The notes under the pieces are model-generated. The model searched no databases, had not been told where the DNA came from, and worked only from the letters and a program-made list of their open reading frames with translations. DNA of 64,000 nt from CAYNLK01 sp964398055 (GTDB lineage Bacteria; Chloroflexota; Anaerolineae; 4572-78; J111): NCBI GenBank assembly GCA_964398055.1, contig CAYNLK010000002.1, positions 186,001 through 250,000 of the forward strand, in the 5' to 3' direction. The translations under genes and the position numbers were made by a program. Shown here in pieces: positions 61,482-64,000 of the stretch (the stretch's first letter is position 1; each line of letters opens with the position of its first letter).

Positions 61482-61582
61482 AGTCTCAGTAGATCCAAAA
61501 TTGCCGTAGATGGGCATCCCTATGCCCACCCGCAGAGGCATAGGGATGCCTCTGCTACCAAAAAATTGGATCTACTGAGACT
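61482..61582. mobile_element. 101-bp element with 16-bp terminal inverted repeats
   Basis: AGTCTCAGTAGATCCA (61482-61497) is the exact inverted complement of 61567-61582. Inside, GGCATCCCTATGCC and GGCATAGGGATGCC words form nested hairpins. No clear flanking target duplication. REP/MITE-like, non-coding; it lies between tadE-like and the selD end. Confidence 0.65.
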
Positions 61583-61683
61583 ATCAGTAAGTTCCTCTTT
61601 TGAGGAGCGTTCATTATTTAGCAACGATGAGCGGCTGTAGAGCCGCCTGGCTATATGTTGCTCCTAAAACCTTGAGCAACTTC

Positions 61684-62763
61684 TCAGGCGACTTCAAGCC
61701 CTGTTCCCGCTAAAACTTCTCCCACGATCCACATGGATTGGTTTAAGGCAGCGCAACGGGACCGGAAGTTCTTCACTTCGTCAGGCGGCAGGGCAATCAG
61801 CAATCCCCCCGAAGTTTCCGGGGTGAAGAGCAACATCTGCATTTCCAGGGGGATATGGTCGGCAAAGGCAACGTAGGGCCGGTAGGCCGTCTCGTTTTTG
61901 TTGGCCCCAGCCGGGAAGAGCCAGGCCCGGGCCAGTTCTTTAGCGCCGTAGACAAAGGGCAGCGCCTCAAAGTTGAAACGTAGGCGGACCCCACTTCGCG
62001 CCGCAATCTCACAGCCATGACCTAAAAGGCCAAAACCGGTGATGTCGGTCGCGGTATGGAAAACGCCGGCCGTCATCGCCTGGGCCGCGTTCCGATTCAG
62101 GTGTAACATTGAGGCAACGGCCTCGGCCAGGCTGCGCGGCTCGGCCAGATCGGCTTTGAGCGCCGTCGTCACTATCCCCACCCCCAACGGCTTGGTCAGC
62201 ACCAAGATGTCGCCGGATTGGGCGCTGCCCTTGGTGGCGACTCGATCAGGCCGGATCAGTCCCATCACGGCCAAACCGTATATCGGCTCGGGCGCGTCAA
62301 CCGTGTGCCCTCCGGCAATGATGCCTCCTGCTTCCCGAACTTTTTCTGCGCCGCCGCGGAGAATCTCACCGGCAATTTCAACCGGCATGTCAGCCGGAAA
62401 GGCGGCCACGTTCAGCGCCAGTACCACCTCTCCGCCCATCGCGTATACATCGCTCATAGCATTGGCGGCGGCTATCGCGCCGTATTCAGCCGGGTTGTCA
62501 ACAATGGGGGTGAAGAAATCGGTGGTGAAAATGACAGCCGTGTCGTCGTTGATTTTGTACACGGCGGCATCGTCCGGCGTCTCCAGCCCGACGAGTAGCC
62601 TGTCGTCTACCATACCGGCAAATATCTGTTTGAGTGGACGCATGACCTGCGCCAGGGCTTCTGGACCCCATTTAGCCGCTCAGCCGGCCGCGGCAGTCAT
62701 CTGGGTGAGCCGCAGCGGTTTGTCTCCAGTCCACCTAGGCATTGTGCAACTAGCCGTACCCAT
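61684..62763 (-). CDS. selD: Selenide, water dikinase (selenophosphate synthase) with in-frame UGA selenocysteine
   Basis: Makes selenophosphate from selenide and ATP. 359 residues when the UGA at 62682-62680 is read as selenocysteine (residue 28). Segment: LTQMTAAAG-Sec-AAKWGPEA, where Sec aligns with the catalytic Cys/Sec and the Lys three residues later with the essential Lys of SelD. After it PDDAAVYKI, IVDNPAEYGAIAAANAMSDVYAMGG and ITGFGLLGHG are classic SelD. ATG 62763 is chosen: GGAG eight bases upstream, 35 bases after yedF. Calling only from ATG 62643 would drop 40 residues with the active site. Confidence 0.93.
62680..62682 (-). other. Recoded UGA codon (selenocysteine) in selD
   Basis: Minus-strand TGA in frame with SelD on both sides. 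Downstream, TGGGG and CCCTG can form a short stem with an 8-base loop about 11 to 28 bases after the UGA, a possible bacterial SECIS; this fold is tentative. Confidence 0.88.
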
Positions 62764-62797
62764 GTTCCATCTCCATTGGCTTAAAATCCCAAATTGG

Positions 62798-63394
62798 TTA
62801 TAGGGTGACCACTCTCCCGGCCCCCAACATCGTCTCGGCGATGGTGTACATATTGGAGATTTCACCCACCGCAATTTTCTCCTTGAGACCGTAATGTCCC
62901 AGACAGGTGCCGCAGGCCAAAATTGCAATGCCTGCCTCGCCTAAGCTTTGTAGATCTTCCAGCACTGGCGACCCGTCGACGACCAGCTTGACTCCGCTGT
63001 TAAAAAAGATGATCGTGTTGGGTTGGGGCTTCACTTCACCCAGCGTGTGGAAGAAGCCCCGGCTGAGGATATGGCCCAATTCGTCATCGCCCCGCCCCAT
63101 GAACTCGCTTGGGATGACCAGCACCAGGGGACCGCCGATTGGGGCCGCAGCGGGTTGTGGGCTGACTTCCGGCTGTACAACTCCCACGGTGCTAATGTGC
63201 AGGCGGTACACGCCGTCACTTTCCACTTGAGTTTGAACTGTGGCGCCGCTGCTCTCCGCCATCCGGGTAACGTTTTGCCGGGCCGTGTCGTTATCCACAA
63301 TCGTGGTGACTGTATCGCTTTCTTGGAGAGCATTGCGGGTCAAAATTACGGGTTGGGGACAGGGCAGTCCCCGAGCATCTACTACTTTTGCCAT
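62798..63394 (-). CDS. yedF: Selenium metabolism protein YedF (TusA domain + DsrE-like domain)
   Basis: 198 residues. N-terminal TusA/SirA domain with the CPxP motif (GLPCPQPVI), C-terminal DsrE/F-like domain with ACGTCLGHYGL. In known genomes this architecture co-occurs with SelD and selenium-cofactor genes and probably carries sulfur or selenium as a persulfide/perselenide. AGGAGA before ATG. Both Cys motifs are encoded as Cys, not UGA. It precedes selD by 34 bases. Confidence 0.92.
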   Translation of the reverse strand: MAKVVDARGLPCPQPVILTRNALQESDTVTTIVDNDTARQNVTRMAESSGATVQTQVESDGVYRLHISTVGVVQPEVSPQPAAAPIGGPLVLVIPSEFMGRGDDELGHILSRGFFHTLGEVKPQPNTIIFFNSGVKLVVDGSPVLEDLQSLGEAGIAILACGTCLGHYGLKEKIAVGEISNMYTIAETMLGAGRVVTL

Positions 63395-63405
63395 ATGGGT
63401 ATCTC

Positions 63406-63663
63406 CTACTTTTTATTTGCTCTGCCTGTACTATCCGGGATCTGGTGAATTCCCTCTATCTCCACCCGGGCGGCTGCGATGACTTGCCTGGCTGTTTCAA
63501 TATCGGCCTGGTCGATCCGGATACACACCCCGCAGTCGGAGCTGATGTGCCGCGGCACGGGAATCATTTTGCAGGTCAGCCCTTGTTTTTGCAGTAGTTT
63601 TTCGAGCCGCATGGCGTGGTTGGTAGAGTAGACGATGATAACCGCATACTGGTGTTGGCTCAT
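63406..63663 (-). CDS. DUF3343 family protein, putative Se/S carrier
   Basis: 85 residues: YAVIIVYSTNHAMRLEKLLQ, PVPRHISSDCGVCIRI. The SSDCGxC motif is the hallmark of DUF3343 proteins found with YedF and SelD. ATG 63663 overlaps the stop of the upstream desulfurase gene (ATGA), so the two are coupled. The longer open frame upstream belongs to another reading frame of the desulfurase. Confidence 0.9.
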   Translation of the reverse strand: MSQHQYAVIIVYSTNHAMRLEKLLQKQGLTCKMIPVPRHISSDCGVCIRIDQADIETARQVIAAARVEIEGIHQIPDSTGRANKK

Positions 63664-64000
63664 CGCTCCTCCTGAGCCAACCGGCGAACTGCTTCCAGGG
63701 CGATGTTCACCTCGGCCATCGTGTTGAATGCGCCCAAACCAAACCGAACCGTCCCCACCGGAAAGGTACCCAGGCTCTTGTGCGCCGCCGGGGCGCAATG
63801 GAGCCCCACCCGGCATAAGATGCCATACTCATCGTCTAACCGCAGCCCAACTTCCGCCGGAGACATTCCCTCGATGTTGAATGAGATGGTGGCAGTCTGG
63901 CGGTTAGCCTGCCGGGGGCCATAAACGATCACCCCGGCGATTTCTTGCAAGCCATCAATCAACCGCTGGCTCAGTTCAAGCTCATGGGCGCGTATATTTT
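63660..64000 (-). CDS. Cysteine desulfurase (class V aminotransferase fold), C-terminal part
   Basis: The frame runs off the window end, so only 113 residues are visible; the lysine-PLP half lies outside. Seen: SFNIEGMSPAEVGLRLDDEY and RVGLHCAPAAHKSLGT, where the HCA segment carries the catalytic Cys of the SufS-like class. It overlaps the DUF3343 gene by four bases. In this setting it most likely supplies selenium from selenocysteine (or persulfide) to YedF and SelD. Confidence 0.9.
   Translation of the reverse strand, partial: NIRAHELELSQRLIDGLQEIAGVIVYGPRQANRQTATISFNIEGMSPAEVGLRLDDEYGILCRVGLHCAPAAHKSLGTFPVGTVRFGLGAFNTMAEVNIALEAVRRLAQEER

Noticed and set aside
62680..62928. Separate minus-strand 82-codon frame ending in RLTQMTAAAG
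   Set aside because: Its last 28 codons are the SelD N-terminus ending at the recoded UGA; the rest is yedF in another frame.

Overview
This window is about 64 kb of a GC-rich bacterial chromosome, most probably from the phylum Chloroflexota (Anaerolineae-like). The reasons are the gene content (fused SecDF, a SARP-type giant regulator, a Clp/partner-switching set, an archaeal-type mevalonate operon, secreted proteins ending in a YLP-type tail) and the style of the intergenic DNA, which is full of short invasive repeats. It looks chromosomal: housekeeping genes (pcrA, rsmA, lgt, secDF, clpC, rpsA-like, guaB, trmL, rimO, two tRNA-Ser, SRP RNA) are spread across it, and no phage, plasmid or transposase gene was seen.

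Layout. 1-4.8 kb: end of a PcrA/UvrD helicase, tRNA-Ser(CGA), tRNA-Ser(GGA), SRP RNA, a cell-wall G5/3D protein and rsmA. 5-18 kb: a large transport and salvage cluster. It starts with a lipoprotein that fuses a BMP-type (nucleoside) binding domain to a PhnD-type (phosphonate/phosphite) binding domain, followed by PhnC, two unusual PhnE permeases, a BMP-type nucleoside ABC ATPase, a nucleoside hydrolase, an MNT-HEPN toxin-antitoxin pair, a UroD-family protein and two nucleoside ABC permeases. 18-23 kb: an AT-richer orphan macro-domain gene, an M48 protease coupled to a 7TM-GAF-HTH regulator, and a GNAT acetyltransferase. 23-27 kb: an archaeal-type mevalonate entry operon (HMG-CoA reductase, HMG-CoA synthase, thiolase, DUF35). 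27-31 kb: secDF and lgt. 31-34.5 kb: a partner-switching set (PP2C phosphatase with kinase-like domain, two STAS proteins, a CheY-like receiver). 34.6-45 kb: clpC, rpsA-like, ridA, guaB, trmL, a secreted protein, rimO, an orphan nucleotidyltransferase. 45-52 kb: a SARP/AAA/TPR regulator, a small conserved-looking protein, a large GVYG-repeat secreted protein and a small secreted protein. 52-61.4 kb: DUF1684 protein, copper ATPase, an ECF sigma/anti-sigma operon with a zinc-ribbon and an acidic secreted protein, a TolB-like lipoprotein and a TadE-like pseudopilin. 61.7-64 kb: a selenium operon (cysteine desulfurase, DUF3343, YedF, SelD).

The most notable observations are: (1) selD is read through an in-frame UGA exactly at the catalytic Cys/Sec position, so an ordinary gene call loses its first 40 codons; (2) the BMP::PhnD fusion, which could serve two different ABC permease systems encoded beside it, together with PhnE permeases carrying an extra extracytoplasmic domain; (3) two MITE-like elements with terminal inverted repeats and flanking direct repeats, plus short repeats that have entered coding genes in frame (rsmA, copA, the M48 protease); (4) a shared C-terminal tail on two unrelated secreted proteins. 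Function assignments rest on motif recognition by eye; no database search was run.
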